Assembly (NCBI GenBank): GCA_963753815.1 | Contig: CAVWDU010000004.1 | Coordinates: 992,001 to 1,056,000 of the forward strand | Direction of reading: 5' to 3' | Origin: CAVWDU01 sp963753815 | GTDB lineage: Bacteria; Pseudomonadota; Gammaproteobacteria; Pseudomonadales; Halieaceae | Length of the DNA: 64,000 nucleotides | Shown: in pieces, positions 1 through 8,487 of the stretch | Layout: the number at the start of each line of letters is the position of its first letter | Position numbering within the stretch: the first letter of the stretch is position 1 | The notes under the pieces: generated by a model | The model's input: only the letters and a program-made list of their open reading frames with translations | The model's database searches: none | What the model was told of the DNA's origin: nothing | Position numbers and translations under genes: made by a program

Positions 1-1
1 T

Positions 2-1390
2 GACCTGCAGGAAGTCGCTCCTGCCGAGGTTGCGGAACTCGACCTCTATGAACGTCGTGAGAAGATCTATACCCGAAAAATCGAGGGCTTCTATCAACGA
101 GTACGGCTGTACACCGGCTGGCCGTTATTGATCGGGTATTTCCTGCTGCCGTGGATCAACTGGGACGGCAGGCAGTCGGTATGGTTCGATCTCCCCGCCC
201 GGAAGTTCCATATCTTCGGGTTAACGCTCTGGCCCCAGGACCTACCCCTGCTGGCGTTCCTGCTGATTATCTCAGCCTTCGGCCTGTTCGCCATTACCAC
301 GTTCGCCGGCCGTATCTGGTGTGGTTACACCTGTCCTCAGACCGTCTGGACGACCATGTTCATGTGGGTCGAGCAGAAAACCGAGGGCAGCCGCAATCAG
401 CGCATCAAACTCGACAAGGCGCCCTGGAGCGCCGAAAAAGCGTTGAAGAAGTTCGCCAAGCACGCGGGCTGGCTGTTCATTGCGCTGGCAACAGGTGTGA
501 CATTTGTCGGCTACTTTTCTTCTATCAGGGAACTCGTTCCCTCCCTGGCGACGCTGTCTGCGGGCAAGTGGCCGGCACTGTGGACGATGTTCTTCACCGT
601 CGCCACCTACGTCAATGCGGGCTGGATGCGGGAGCAGGTTTGCAAATACATGTGTCCCTATGCCCGTTTCCAGTCTGTCATGTTCGATCGCGACACCCTG
701 ATTGTTTCCTACGACAGCCAGCGGGGCGAACCACGTGGTTCGCGGAAAAAGTCCTCCGACTACGCCGCCCTCGGTCTCGGCACCTGTATCGACTGTTCCC
801 TCTGCGTACAGGTATGTCCTACCGGCATCGACATCCGTGACGGCCTGCAATACGAGTGTATTGGATGCGCCCTGTGCGTGGACGCGTGTAATTCCGTAAT
901 GGACAAGATGAACTATCCGCGCGGACTTGTTCGCTACACCAGCGAACGCGAGCTGGAGGGTGGAAAAACGCACTGGGCCCGGCCGCGTATCATCGGCTAT
1001 GTCACCGTCCTGGCGCTGATGATAGGCGTTTTCAGCTACCACGTTCTCAACCGGGTTCCCGTAGAACTGACCGTCATGCGCGACCGGACCAACCTGTATG
1101 TCACGACGGACTCCGGCGAAATCGATAACGTGTACACGCTCAGCCTGGTAAATATGGATGCCAACCCACACGAATTCGAGATCGCGATCGAAGGACTGCC
1201 CGATGCAGAAATCATCGGTGAAACCCTGCATAGCCTGGACGGCGGTGAGGTGCGCTCGATCAGCCTGAGGGTACGCGCCGCACCCGCCAGCCTTGACCGG
1301 GTGACCAGCGAGTTCGAGTTTCTCGCGGAGGCTACGGATATGCCGAGTCTGCGTGCAGCCTCTGAATCGCGTTTCGTGAAGCCGCTGTAG
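2..1390 (+). CDS. ccoG: Cytochrome c oxidase accessory protein CcoG (5' partial)
   Basis: Polyferredoxin-type membrane protein for maturation of cbb3 cytochrome oxidase; family work ties it to copper handling during assembly. The frame is open to the left edge and reads EKIYTRKIEGFYQRVRLYTG before the first internal TTG at 128, which matches the usual CcoG N-terminus, so the true start lies outside the window. Visible are several membrane segments, CGYTCPQTVW, CKYMCPYARFQ, and two [4Fe-4S] ferredoxin motifs (CIDCSLCVQVCP and CIGCALCVDAC). A C-terminal Ig-like periplasmic domain follows. The next gene starts at the base after the stop codon, consistent with a ccoGHIS operon downstream of ccoNOQP outside the window. 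Confidence 0.95.
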   Translation, partial: DLQEVAPAEVAELDLYERREKIYTRKIEGFYQRVRLYTGWPLLIGYFLLPWINWDGRQSVWFDLPARKFHIFGLTLWPQDLPLLAFLLIISAFGLFAITTFAGRIWCGYTCPQTVWTTMFMWVEQKTEGSRNQRIKLDKAPWSAEKALKKFAKHAGWLFIALATGVTFVGYFSSIRELVPSLATLSAGKWPALWTMFFTVATYVNAGWMREQVCKYMCPYARFQSVMFDRDTLIVSYDSQRGEPRGSRKKSSDYAALGLGTCIDCSLCVQVCPTGIDIRDGLQYECIGCALCVDACNSVMDKMNYPRGLVRYTSERELEGGKTHWARPRIIGYVTVLALMIGVFSYHVLNRVPVELTVMRDRTNLYVTTDSGEIDNVYTLSLVNMDANPHEFEIAIEGLPDAEIIGETLHSLDGGEVRSISLRVRAAPASLDRVTSEFEFLAEATDMPSLRAASESRFVKPL

Positions 1391-1912
1391 ATGCACCGTC
1401 AACCGCCCGGCGAGCACAGGCAGGCAAGTCCTTTCAGGGAAGACGATACCCCCTGGTACCGTCAGTTCTGGCCCTGGTTTCTGATCACACTGCCGGCAAG
1501 CGTGGTGGTCGCCGCTTTTGTCACGCTGTATATCGCCAACCGTCACGCCGACGACCTGGTGGTAGACGAGTATTACAAGGATGGACTGGCGATCAATCGA
1601 CAGCTGGAACGGAAACAGCGCGCCCAGCAACAGGGCATCACTGCCACCGTTTACATCGATGTCGATTCTGCCGTGGTGACGACCACTGGTACGGTTGAAG
1701 CCCCTGCTCTCGAACTGCGTTTTTCCCACCCATTGGAAGCGGATCGCGATTTCAGCACGACGGTCGAGGATTATGGCTCGGGGATCTACCGAGGCAACCT
1801 CCCCATGCCCGTTGCGCCCCGATGGCACTGGGTTCTGGAGCGTGGCGGCAGCGACGGTTGGCGCCTCGACGGAACGCTGAGCACAGCAGACCTGAGAAAT
1901 GGGTCGCGCTGA
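1391..1912 (+). CDS. ccoH: FixH/CcoH family cbb3 oxidase assembly protein
   Basis: Single-span membrane protein of 173 aa needed for stable assembly of cbb3 oxidase in studied proteobacteria. It has a short cytoplasmic N-terminus with the typical WYRQFWPWFLI entry, one transmembrane helix at about residues 31-52, then NRHADDLVVDEYYKDGLAINR, the FixH signature just outside the membrane, and a periplasmic beta-rich domain. The ATG directly abuts the ccoG stop codon, and the 3' end overlaps ccoI by 14 bp, so the three genes are probably translationally coupled. Confidence 0.93.
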   Translation: MHRQPPGEHRQASPFREDDTPWYRQFWPWFLITLPASVVVAAFVTLYIANRHADDLVVDEYYKDGLAINRQLERKQRAQQQGITATVYIDVDSAVVTTTGTVEAPALELRFSHPLEADRDFSTTVEDYGSGIYRGNLPMPVAPRWHWVLERGGSDGWRLDGTLSTADLRNGSR

Positions 1913-4343
1913 ACCCGGCCCGGTAAGCGGCACCACACAGCGGCTGTCCTGTTTCCACTGCGGTGAGGACGTCTCCGCGGGAGATGACTATACGGCCGTT
2001 ATCAGCGGCGTCGCGCGCCCGATGTGCTGCCCGGGTTGCAGGGCGGTTGCCGAACTCATCGCCGACAGCGGCATGTCGCGCTTTTACGAGCAGCGCACCG
2101 CCTACAACGCGCGACCGCAGCCTGATGCCGCAGCCGGCGGCGCACGATACCAGCACTACGATGACCCGGCTTTTGCTGCCGGCTTCACGGCGACCGCGCC
2201 CGACAGCCAGCAGACTGCGCGCTTACTGCTGGGCGGCATTAATTGTGCCGCCTGTACCTGGCTGATCGAACAGACCCTGAGACGTCTGCCCGGCGTGTTT
2301 GCTGCCGTCGTCAATCTGCAGCAGAGCCGGCTGGATATCAGTTACGACCCGCTTCAGTGTGCGCTCAGCAGTCTGGTGGCACAGGTTGAGGCGCTGGGCT
2401 ATAGCGTTCGTCCCTACCTGACTCATGCACGGCGCGAGCAGCTGGCGTGCGAGCGGCGCACCGAGTTACGGCAGCTGGCGGTGGCGGCCATCGGCATGAT
2501 GCAGGTCGGCATGTTCGCGATCGCTCTCCATGCCGGCGATATGCAGGGTATCGCGGCGGAATACGAGTCACTGCTGCGCTGGGTAAGCCTGATCGTGGCA
2601 AGCTTCGTCATCGCCTACTCTGCACGCCCTTTCTTCGTCTCGGCATGGCGGCACCTGCGCATGGCAACGCTGGTGATGGACTTACCGGTGGCCCTGGCGA
2701 TTGGCCTCGCATTCACGGCCAGTGCATGGGCCACCATCAGCCAGCAGGGCCAGGTGTATTTTGATTCGGTCGTCATGTTTACCTTTTTCCTCCTCCTGGG
2801 GCGGTTTCTCGAACGGCGTGTGAGGCAGCGCCACCTGCTCGGCTGGATCGATGCCGAGAGTGGATTGCCGGACACGGTTCCGGTGCGTATCAACGGGACC
2901 TGGCAGGACCGGCCACGAGTCGGGCTCAAGGTGGGCCAGAGCATCCTGATTCGCCCGGGACTGCTGGTCCCGGTAGACGCCCAGGTGCTCGCCGGCACCG
3001 GTGCAGTGGTAGAAGCTGCCTTCAACGGAGAGCACCTGCCGAGGCAGGTAGGTCCCGGCGATACGGTCTATGCGGGTACGGTCAACGTCGAGGGCGCGCT
3101 GGAAGCAGAGGTACTCGGCAGCTACGGGGATTCGCGTCTCGCCGCGCTGCAGAAGTCAGTGGAGACTGCCCAGCTCGTAAAGCCGGCTCTGGCGCGGCTT
3201 GCTGACCGCGCCGCCTCCTGGTTTGTCGGCGGCATCTTACTGGTGACAGCCGTGACGGCCGCGGTGTGGAGTCAGATCGATCCCGACCGCACGCTCTGGG
3301 TCACACTGTCTGTGCTGGTGATCAGCTGCCCCTGCGCCCTGGCACTGGCAACACCGGCAGCGCTCACCAGCGCCGCCAGCGCACTGCGCACCTCCGGGAT
3401 CATCACCCGGGGCGAAAACGCGCTGGAGGCCCTGGCGCGTGCCACGCACCTGGTCTTCGACAAAACCGGCACCCTGACCGAGGGGCGACTGACTATCGCG
3501 GTTGTGCAGCCTCTGGATGACCTCACTGAAGCACAGATACTGGCGATGGCGGCTTCGTTACAGGCCTATTCCAGTCACCCGGTGGCGCGCGCGTTCACGG
3601 CGGTGGCGGCCGCCAGGGGGTTGGCGCCCGAGGGACAGCGCGCGGGGGCGGGCGTCGAGGGACGGCTCGGTGATGATCGCTGTCGTATAGGCAGCGAAGC
3701 CTACTGCCGCGAAATTGCGGCGACCCTCCCCTCCCCGCCTGCCGAACCCTTCTACTGGGTGGCCCTGTGCTGCGAGAACAGGCCGCTGGCCTGGATCGGC
3801 CTTGACGACCACCTCCGCCCGGAGGCCCATGAGGTAACCGAGACCGCCAGGCGGGCCGGGCTGCACCTGGAGCTGCTAACCGGAGACAGCTCCCGCCAGG
3901 GCCCCGAACTTGCGGACAGGCTGGGCATCGAATCCGTATTCACAGGTATGCGCCCCGAGGAGAAGATGCAGCGGGTGCGGGCGTTACAAACCGGGGGCGG
4001 TGTGGTCAGCATGGTGGGCGACGGTCTCAACGATGCACCCGTGCTCGCGGTGGCCGATGCCTCCTTCGCCGTCGCCGGTGCCACCGACCTGGCACGGACC
4101 GAAGCGGATTTCGTCATCGTGGGCGGTGATCTCCACCAGGTGCTGCACACCTGGCGCAAGGCCAGGCAGTGCCGGCGAATCATCCGGCAGAATCTGTGCT
4201 GGGCACTGTTATACAATGTCTGCGCCATCCCCGCAGCGGCGACGGGGATGGTCGCGCCCTGGGTGGCGGCGCTGGGCATGTCCGCCAGTTCCCTCCTCGT
4301 TGTGCTGAATTCGCTGCGCCTGAATCGCGCGCCGCGACACTGA
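1899..4343 (+). CDS. ccoI: CcoI/FixI copper-exporting P1B-type ATPase
   Basis: Heavy-metal P-type ATPase of 814 aa that exports copper for cbb3 oxidase assembly. In order: an N-terminal Cys-rich segment typical of CcoI (CFHC from residue 18 and MCCPGC near 45), a heavy-metal-associated domain with GINCAACTWLIEQ near 113, membrane helices, the CPC ion site (SCPCALAL near 476), the phosphorylation motif DKTGTLTEG with D521, and the GDGLND hinge near 707. Length and architecture match FixI/CcoI rather than the detoxifying CopA. It starts inside the ccoH 3' end (14-bp overlap) and is followed after 9 bp by ccoS. Confidence 0.95.
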   Translation: MGRAEPGPVSGTTQRLSCFHCGEDVSAGDDYTAVISGVARPMCCPGCRAVAELIADSGMSRFYEQRTAYNARPQPDAAAGGARYQHYDDPAFAAGFTATAPDSQQTARLLLGGINCAACTWLIEQTLRRLPGVFAAVVNLQQSRLDISYDPLQCALSSLVAQVEALGYSVRPYLTHARREQLACERRTELRQLAVAAIGMMQVGMFAIALHAGDMQGIAAEYESLLRWVSLIVASFVIAYSARPFFVSAWRHLRMATLVMDLPVALAIGLAFTASAWATISQQGQVYFDSVVMFTFFLLLGRFLERRVRQRHLLGWIDAESGLPDTVPVRINGTWQDRPRVGLKVGQSILIRPGLLVPVDAQVLAGTGAVVEAAFNGEHLPRQVGPGDTVYAGTVNVEGALEAEVLGSYGDSRLAALQKSVETAQLVKPALARLADRAASWFVGGILLVTAVTAAVWSQIDPDRTLWVTLSVLVISCPCALALATPAALTSAASALRTSGIITRGENALEALARATHLVFDKTGTLTEGRLTIAVVQPLDDLTEAQILAMAASLQAYSSHPVARAFTAVAAARGLAPEGQRAGAGVEGRLGDDRCRIGSEAYCREIAATLPSPPAEPFYWVALCCENRPLAWIGLDDHLRPEAHEVTETARRAGLHLELLTGDSSRQGPELADRLGIESVFTGMRPEEKMQRVRALQTGGGVVSMVGDGLNDAPVLAVADASFAVAGATDLARTEADFVIVGGDLHQVLHTWRKARQCRRIIRQNLCWALLYNVCAIPAAATGMVAPWVAALGMSASSLLVVLNSLRLNRAPRH

Positions 4344-4352
4344 GGAAACCCG

Positions 4353-4550
4353 ATGGATTCGCTCTACCTGCTGATCCCGATCGCACTGGTGTTCTGCGTG
4401 ATCGCCATCAAACTGCTTCTGTGGGCGATTGACAGCGGCCAGTATGACGACCTCGACAAGGAGGCCTGGCGCATTCTCGCCGACGATGAACCGCAGGCGG
4501 GTGCACGCGAAGACCGGGACGAGTCCGCCAGGGATCCCGACGGCCAGTGA
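4353..4550 (+). CDS. ccoS: CcoS, cbb3 oxidase maturation protein
   Basis: Small membrane protein of 65 aa. It begins MDSLYLLIPIALVFCVIAI, one N-terminal transmembrane helix, followed by LLWAIDSGQYDDLDKEAWRI, the invariant CcoS signature, and an acidic tail. CcoS is required for cofactor insertion into cbb3 oxidase in Rhodobacter. It lies 9 bp after ccoI, and its stop codon overlaps the next start by 4 bp. Confidence 0.95.
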   Translation: MDSLYLLIPIALVFCVIAIKLLLWAIDSGQYDDLDKEAWRILADDEPQAGAREDRDESARDPDGQ

Positions 4551-5266
4551 GTGAGTTGTCGGTACTCAGTGCGTTTTTGCTGGGCCTGGCAGGCGCGGGA
4601 CACTGCCTCGGCATGTGCGGTGGCATCGCGTCCGCGATCAGCCTGGGGCCAGCGCAAGGCCTGCCCACGACACTCGCCTATCACGGAGGCAGGCTCGCCA
4701 GCTACACCCTGCTGGGTGGGGTGCTGGGCCTGGTGGCAGGCAGCATCGATATTGCGGCCTGGACCCTCTTGCTGCGTTATCTTGCCGGTTTTCTGCTGGT
4801 GGCCATGGGACTTTACATCACTGACTGGTGGCGGGGTCTGGCACTGTTGGAGCGCGCCGGTGCCGCTCTCTGGCGGCCGGTACAACGGCTTTCGCGGGGG
4901 CTTCTGCCGGTGCGGCACTGGACGCAGGCACTGGCACTGGGGTCACTCTGGGGCCTGATGCCTTGTGGACTGATCTACAGCAGTCTTGCCTGGGCAGCCA
5001 CCGCTCAGAGCGCCGCCGGGTCGGCACTGTTGATGGCATTTTTCGGGCTCGGCACGCTACCGGCCATGCTCGCAACCAGTCTGGGCGCCGCCGGGGTACA
5101 GAGCTTCCTCCGGCGGCGGGGACTGAAGGTTGTCCTGGGTGGGCTACTCATCGCTGCCGGGATATGGAGCCTCTACCTCACGGTCGCCCACGGCGCCCAC
5201 CTCTCCGCTGCAGGCATGGGTGCAGGGAGCGAGACGAGACCAGCGCCACATCATCACGGCCATTGA
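4547..5266 (+). CDS. SafE/TauE-like membrane protein of the cco operon
   Basis: Polytopic membrane protein of 239 aa from the sulfite exporter TauE/SafE superfamily, in the branch often annotated near ccoS or as a heavy-metal transport protein. The N-terminus LLGLAGAGHCLGMCGGIASAI carries the GHCLGMCGG motif with His and Cys typical of this branch; HWTQALALGSLWGLMPCGLIY marks the second repeat. The C-terminus is His-rich (PAPHHHGH). It starts with GTG in a GTGA overlap with ccoS. From context I infer a role in metal (copper) supply to the oxidase, but the substrate is not evident from sequence. Confidence 0.85.
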   Translation: MSELSVLSAFLLGLAGAGHCLGMCGGIASAISLGPAQGLPTTLAYHGGRLASYTLLGGVLGLVAGSIDIAAWTLLLRYLAGFLLVAMGLYITDWWRGLALLERAGAALWRPVQRLSRGLLPVRHWTQALALGSLWGLMPCGLIYSSLAWAATAQSAAGSALLMAFFGLGTLPAMLATSLGAAGVQSFLRRRGLKVVLGGLLIAAGIWSLYLTVAHGAHLSAAGMGAGSETRPAPHHHGH

Positions 5267-5299
5267 ATCCGCGCGACAAACTGGCCTGTTCTCCCGACC

Positions 5300-7570
5300 G
5301 TGGCCACGGAATGCCGGGCAGAGGGCGATCCTTCCGGTTTACGTTTCGCCGGCGGATGGTACCATCGGGGTTTTCGAAGCACAGTACGAGGGCGAAAGAT
5401 CACTTCAAACAATCCAGAGGATGCCAGGCTCTCACTTTGTCTTGTCAGTATCCACGGCCTGATTCGGGGATTTGATCTTGAACTGGGTCGCGACGCCGAC
5501 ACGGGCGGGCAGACTCAGTACGTCGTCGACCTCGCCCGCGCACTCGCCAGACACCCTGGCGTCGAGTGCGTCGACCTCATTACGCGCAGAGTTGTCGACC
5601 CGGCTGTCAGCGACGACTACGCCAGGCGGGAGGAGTCGTTGGGAGACGGGGCGCGTATTGTCCGTATCGATTGCGGTCCTCCCGGGTATATCCCGAAGGA
5701 GGAGCTTTGGGACCACCTGGATGCGTTCGCCGACAACCTGATCGACTGGCTGGGCTCGCAACCCGAGCGCCCCTCGGTGATCCACAGCCACTACGCGGAT
5801 GCAGGTTATGTGGGCGTTCGCGTGGCAAACCTGCTTGGCCTGCCCCTCGTCCATACCGGGCACTCCCTCGGGCGTGACAAGCGCAAGCGGCTGCTGGCCA
5901 GGGGCCTGACGCGCGATGCGATCGAGCGCGCCTACAACATCAGCCGCCGTATCGATGCCGAGGAAGAAATACTGGCCAATGCGGGCCTCGTGATCACCAG
6001 CACCAATAACGAAATAGAACAGCAGTACGGTCTCTACAATTATTACGAACCCGGTCGCATGGCGGTCATTCCGCCCGGCACCGACCTCGACCGATTCGGA
6101 CCGGACGGAGAGCATACCGATACGGCTTTCGGCGCCGATATCGCCCGTTTTCTCACTGACCCCGACAAACCGTTGATCCTGGCCCTATCCCGCCCTGATG
6201 AGCGCAAGAATATCATTACGCTGATCGAGGCGTTCGGTGAAAACCCGGAGCTCAGGGAACGGGCCAACCTTCTGATCGTTGCCGGAAATCGCGAAGACAT
6301 TCGCGATCTCGATGACGGCGCACAGGGCGTGCTGACCAGTATATTGATAAGCATCGATAGCCAAGACCTCTACGGCAAGGTCGCCGTACCCAAGAAACAT
6401 AGCCCGGACCAGGTTCCGGAAATTTACCGCCTCGCAGCCCGAACGGGCGGTGTTTTCATCAATCCTGCGCTCACGGAACCCTTCGGCCTGACGCTGCTGG
6501 AAGCGGCGGCAAGCGGCCTGCCCATCGTGGCTACCGAGAACGGAGGGCCCGTGGACATAATCGCCAACTGCGCCTGCGGCGTCCTCGTCGATCCACTCGA
6601 CAAAGCACAGATCGCAATGGCTTTGCTCGGACTGCTCCGAAATCGTCGTTCCTGGCAGCGGTACGCAAGCAACGGTATCGAACAGGTACCGCTGCACTAT
6701 GCATGGTCCAATCATGCCGCCCGGTACGTGGAGACGGTACGGGGACTGGTAGAGAATTACACCCCGCTCGAGCCTGTGCGACCGCTGCCGCGCGCGCTGC
6801 GTTACCGTGACCGTATGATCGTCACTGATCTCGACCAGAACCTGCTTGGTGATGACGACGCACTCACGGGCTTTGTCGACACCGTCAGGCGCCGGCGCAA
6901 ATCGGTCAGTTTTGCCATAGCAACCGGCAGACGCATCGACTCTGCACTGGCGCTTATCAAGAAGCACGGCATTCCGCAGCCCGATGTTCTGATCAGCAGT
7001 CTTGGCACGGATATACGCTATGACCAATCGCTCAATCCCGATGCTTTCTGGGCTGACCACATCGATCACCAGTGGTCGGGGCGACGCATTCGGCACGTAC
7101 TCTCGGAAGTACCCGGGCTGCAACTGCAGGATCGCCAGCAGCAGACACCCTTCAAGATCTCCTACTTCTACGACGAAGAGGAGGCCGGCTCGCTGGAGGA
7201 GATTGTTTCGCTGTTACACCAGAGCGAGGTGACAGCAAACGTGACGCTGTCGTTCGGCCAGTTTCTCGACATCGTACCGGCCAGGGCGTCCAAGGGCTTG
7301 GCCCTGCGTTACGTAGCTAGCAGGCTGGAGATACCCTTGGAGCAGATTCTGGTGGCCGGTGGTTCAGGGGCAGATGAAGACATGATGCGCGGCAATACAC
7401 TCGCTGTGGTGGTCTCGAACCGGCACAACGAGGAGCTCTCAACCCTGGCTGAGGTTGATCGGATCTTCTTCGCCACGCGAGGACACGCCGAGGGTATTCT
7501 CGAGGCCATAGACCACTACGACTTTTTCGGCAGCTTCGGGGCAGCCGGTGGCAACAGCGTTGACCACTGA
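5300..7570 (+). CDS. sps: Sucrose-phosphate synthase with C-terminal HAD domain
   Basis: Makes sucrose-6-phosphate from UDP-glucose and fructose-6-phosphate. The GT-B glycosyltransferase part spans roughly residues 44-490: HGLIRGFDLELGRDADTGGQ, the acceptor-site loop HTGHSLGRDKRKRLL and donor-site EPFGLTLLEAAASGLP. A HAD sucrose-phosphatase-like domain follows from about 506. Its motif I is D510-L-D-Q-N instead of DxDxT, and motif IV is GGSGAD at 687-692 instead of GDSGND, so this domain is probably not an active phosphatase. The start is uncertain: GTG at 5300 is the only regular in-frame start upstream of conserved sequence, and homology begins only near residue 44. First gene of a sucrose cluster. 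Confidence 0.92.
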   Translation: MATECRAEGDPSGLRFAGGWYHRGFRSTVRGRKITSNNPEDARLSLCLVSIHGLIRGFDLELGRDADTGGQTQYVVDLARALARHPGVECVDLITRRVVDPAVSDDYARREESLGDGARIVRIDCGPPGYIPKEELWDHLDAFADNLIDWLGSQPERPSVIHSHYADAGYVGVRVANLLGLPLVHTGHSLGRDKRKRLLARGLTRDAIERAYNISRRIDAEEEILANAGLVITSTNNEIEQQYGLYNYYEPGRMAVIPPGTDLDRFGPDGEHTDTAFGADIARFLTDPDKPLILALSRPDERKNIITLIEAFGENPELRERANLLIVAGNREDIRDLDDGAQGVLTSILISIDSQDLYGKVAVPKKHSPDQVPEIYRLAARTGGVFINPALTEPFGLTLLEAAASGLPIVATENGGPVDIIANCACGVLVDPLDKAQIAMALLGLLRNRRSWQRYASNGIEQVPLHYAWSNHAARYVETVRGLVENYTPLEPVRPLPRALRYRDRMIVTDLDQNLLGDDDALTGFVDTVRRRRKSVSFAIATGRRIDSALALIKKHGIPQPDVLISSLGTDIRYDQSLNPDAFWADHIDHQWSGRRIRHVLSEVPGLQLQDRQQQTPFKISYFYDEEEAGSLEEIVSLLHQSEVTANVTLSFGQFLDIVPARASKGLALRYVASRLEIPLEQILVAGGSGADEDMMRGNTLAVVVSNRHNEELSTLAEVDRIFFATRGHAEGILEAIDHYDFFGSFGAAGGNSVDH

Positions 7571-7599
7571 GCAGGTGCTGACAGCGGCCCGGTAACAAT

Positions 7600-8484
7600 A
7601 TGACCAACGAGCAAAGACAACTGATAGGCGTTTTCGGCGAGGTATTGCTGGATGAGTTCCCCGATGGCTCCCGGGTACTCGGCGGCGCGCCATTCAATGT
7701 TGCATGGCACCTGCAGGGGCTCGGTCTGGCACCGCGCCTGGTCAGCCGGATCGGCACCGATGCCAACGGCCGGACGGTGACCGAAGCAATGGAGCGTTGG
7801 GGTATGGATACCGATGCCATGCAGGTCGATGCCGAACGCCCCACTGGGACCGTCGGCGTCAACATCGTCGACGGTGAGCCACGTTATGACATCACCACCG
7901 GGGCGGCCTGGGACGCGATCGCCGAGCCACGGCTTGCCACCTGCGATGTCCTCTACCACGGCAGTCTCGCGCTGCGCTCTTCGGCCACCGCGCAAGCGCT
8001 CGAGGCCTGTAAAGTGGCTACCAAACCCGGCTTGATATTTTTCGACGTCAACCTGCGCGCGCCCTGGTGGTCACTGCAGCAGGTCCAGGTGCTGCTGGCC
8101 GATGCTGACTGGCTGAAGGTGAACGAGGATGAACTGGCCATATTGCAGCCCGACCCGGCGGAGAAAGCGCGAGGACTGCTGGACCAGTTTGACTTGCAGG
8201 GGCTCATCATTACCCGGGGTGCCGAGGGCGCCGAGGTCTACACCGCAGCGGGAACTCATGACCGGGCATTCCCGGACCACGGCGCCCCGGTGGTCGACAC
8301 CGTGGGTGCCGGCGATGCTTTTGCCGCAGTCATGATCACCGGCCTGGTCGAGGGGTGGCCCCTGGCCGACGCGCTTCAACGTGCTCAGCAGCTGGCCGCT
8401 CATGTTGTCGCCCGCCGTGGCGCCATCGCCGAAGAACCCGGCTACTATACCTCGCTCATTCATGAGTGGCGGGAGGGGCGCTGA
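7600..8484 (+). CDS. PfkB-family fructokinase
   Basis: Sugar kinase of 294 aa in the ribokinase/PfkB family. The N-terminus reads IGVFGEVLLDEFPDGSRVLGGAPFN, with the fructokinase GGAPFNVAWHL signature; the C-terminal PfkB motif DTVGAGDAF supplies the catalytic base D239. It sits 29 bp after sps and only 3 bp before the amylosucrase gene. In methylotroph sucrose clusters the equivalent gene (fruK) phosphorylates fructose released when sucrose is cleaved, and the same recycling role is inferred here. Confidence 0.92.
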   Translation: MTNEQRQLIGVFGEVLLDEFPDGSRVLGGAPFNVAWHLQGLGLAPRLVSRIGTDANGRTVTEAMERWGMDTDAMQVDAERPTGTVGVNIVDGEPRYDITTGAAWDAIAEPRLATCDVLYHGSLALRSSATAQALEACKVATKPGLIFFDVNLRAPWWSLQQVQVLLADADWLKVNEDELAILQPDPAEKARGLLDQFDLQGLIITRGAEGAEVYTAAGTHDRAFPDHGAPVVDTVGAGDAFAAVMITGLVEGWPLADALQRAQQLAAHVVARRGAIAEEPGYYTSLIHEWREGR

Positions 8485-8487
8485 TCT

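Noticed and set aside
272..1936. 554-codon minus-strand open frame across ccoG and ccoH
   Set aside because: Shadow of two conserved genes in the opposite frame; composition and lack of any motif argue against coding.
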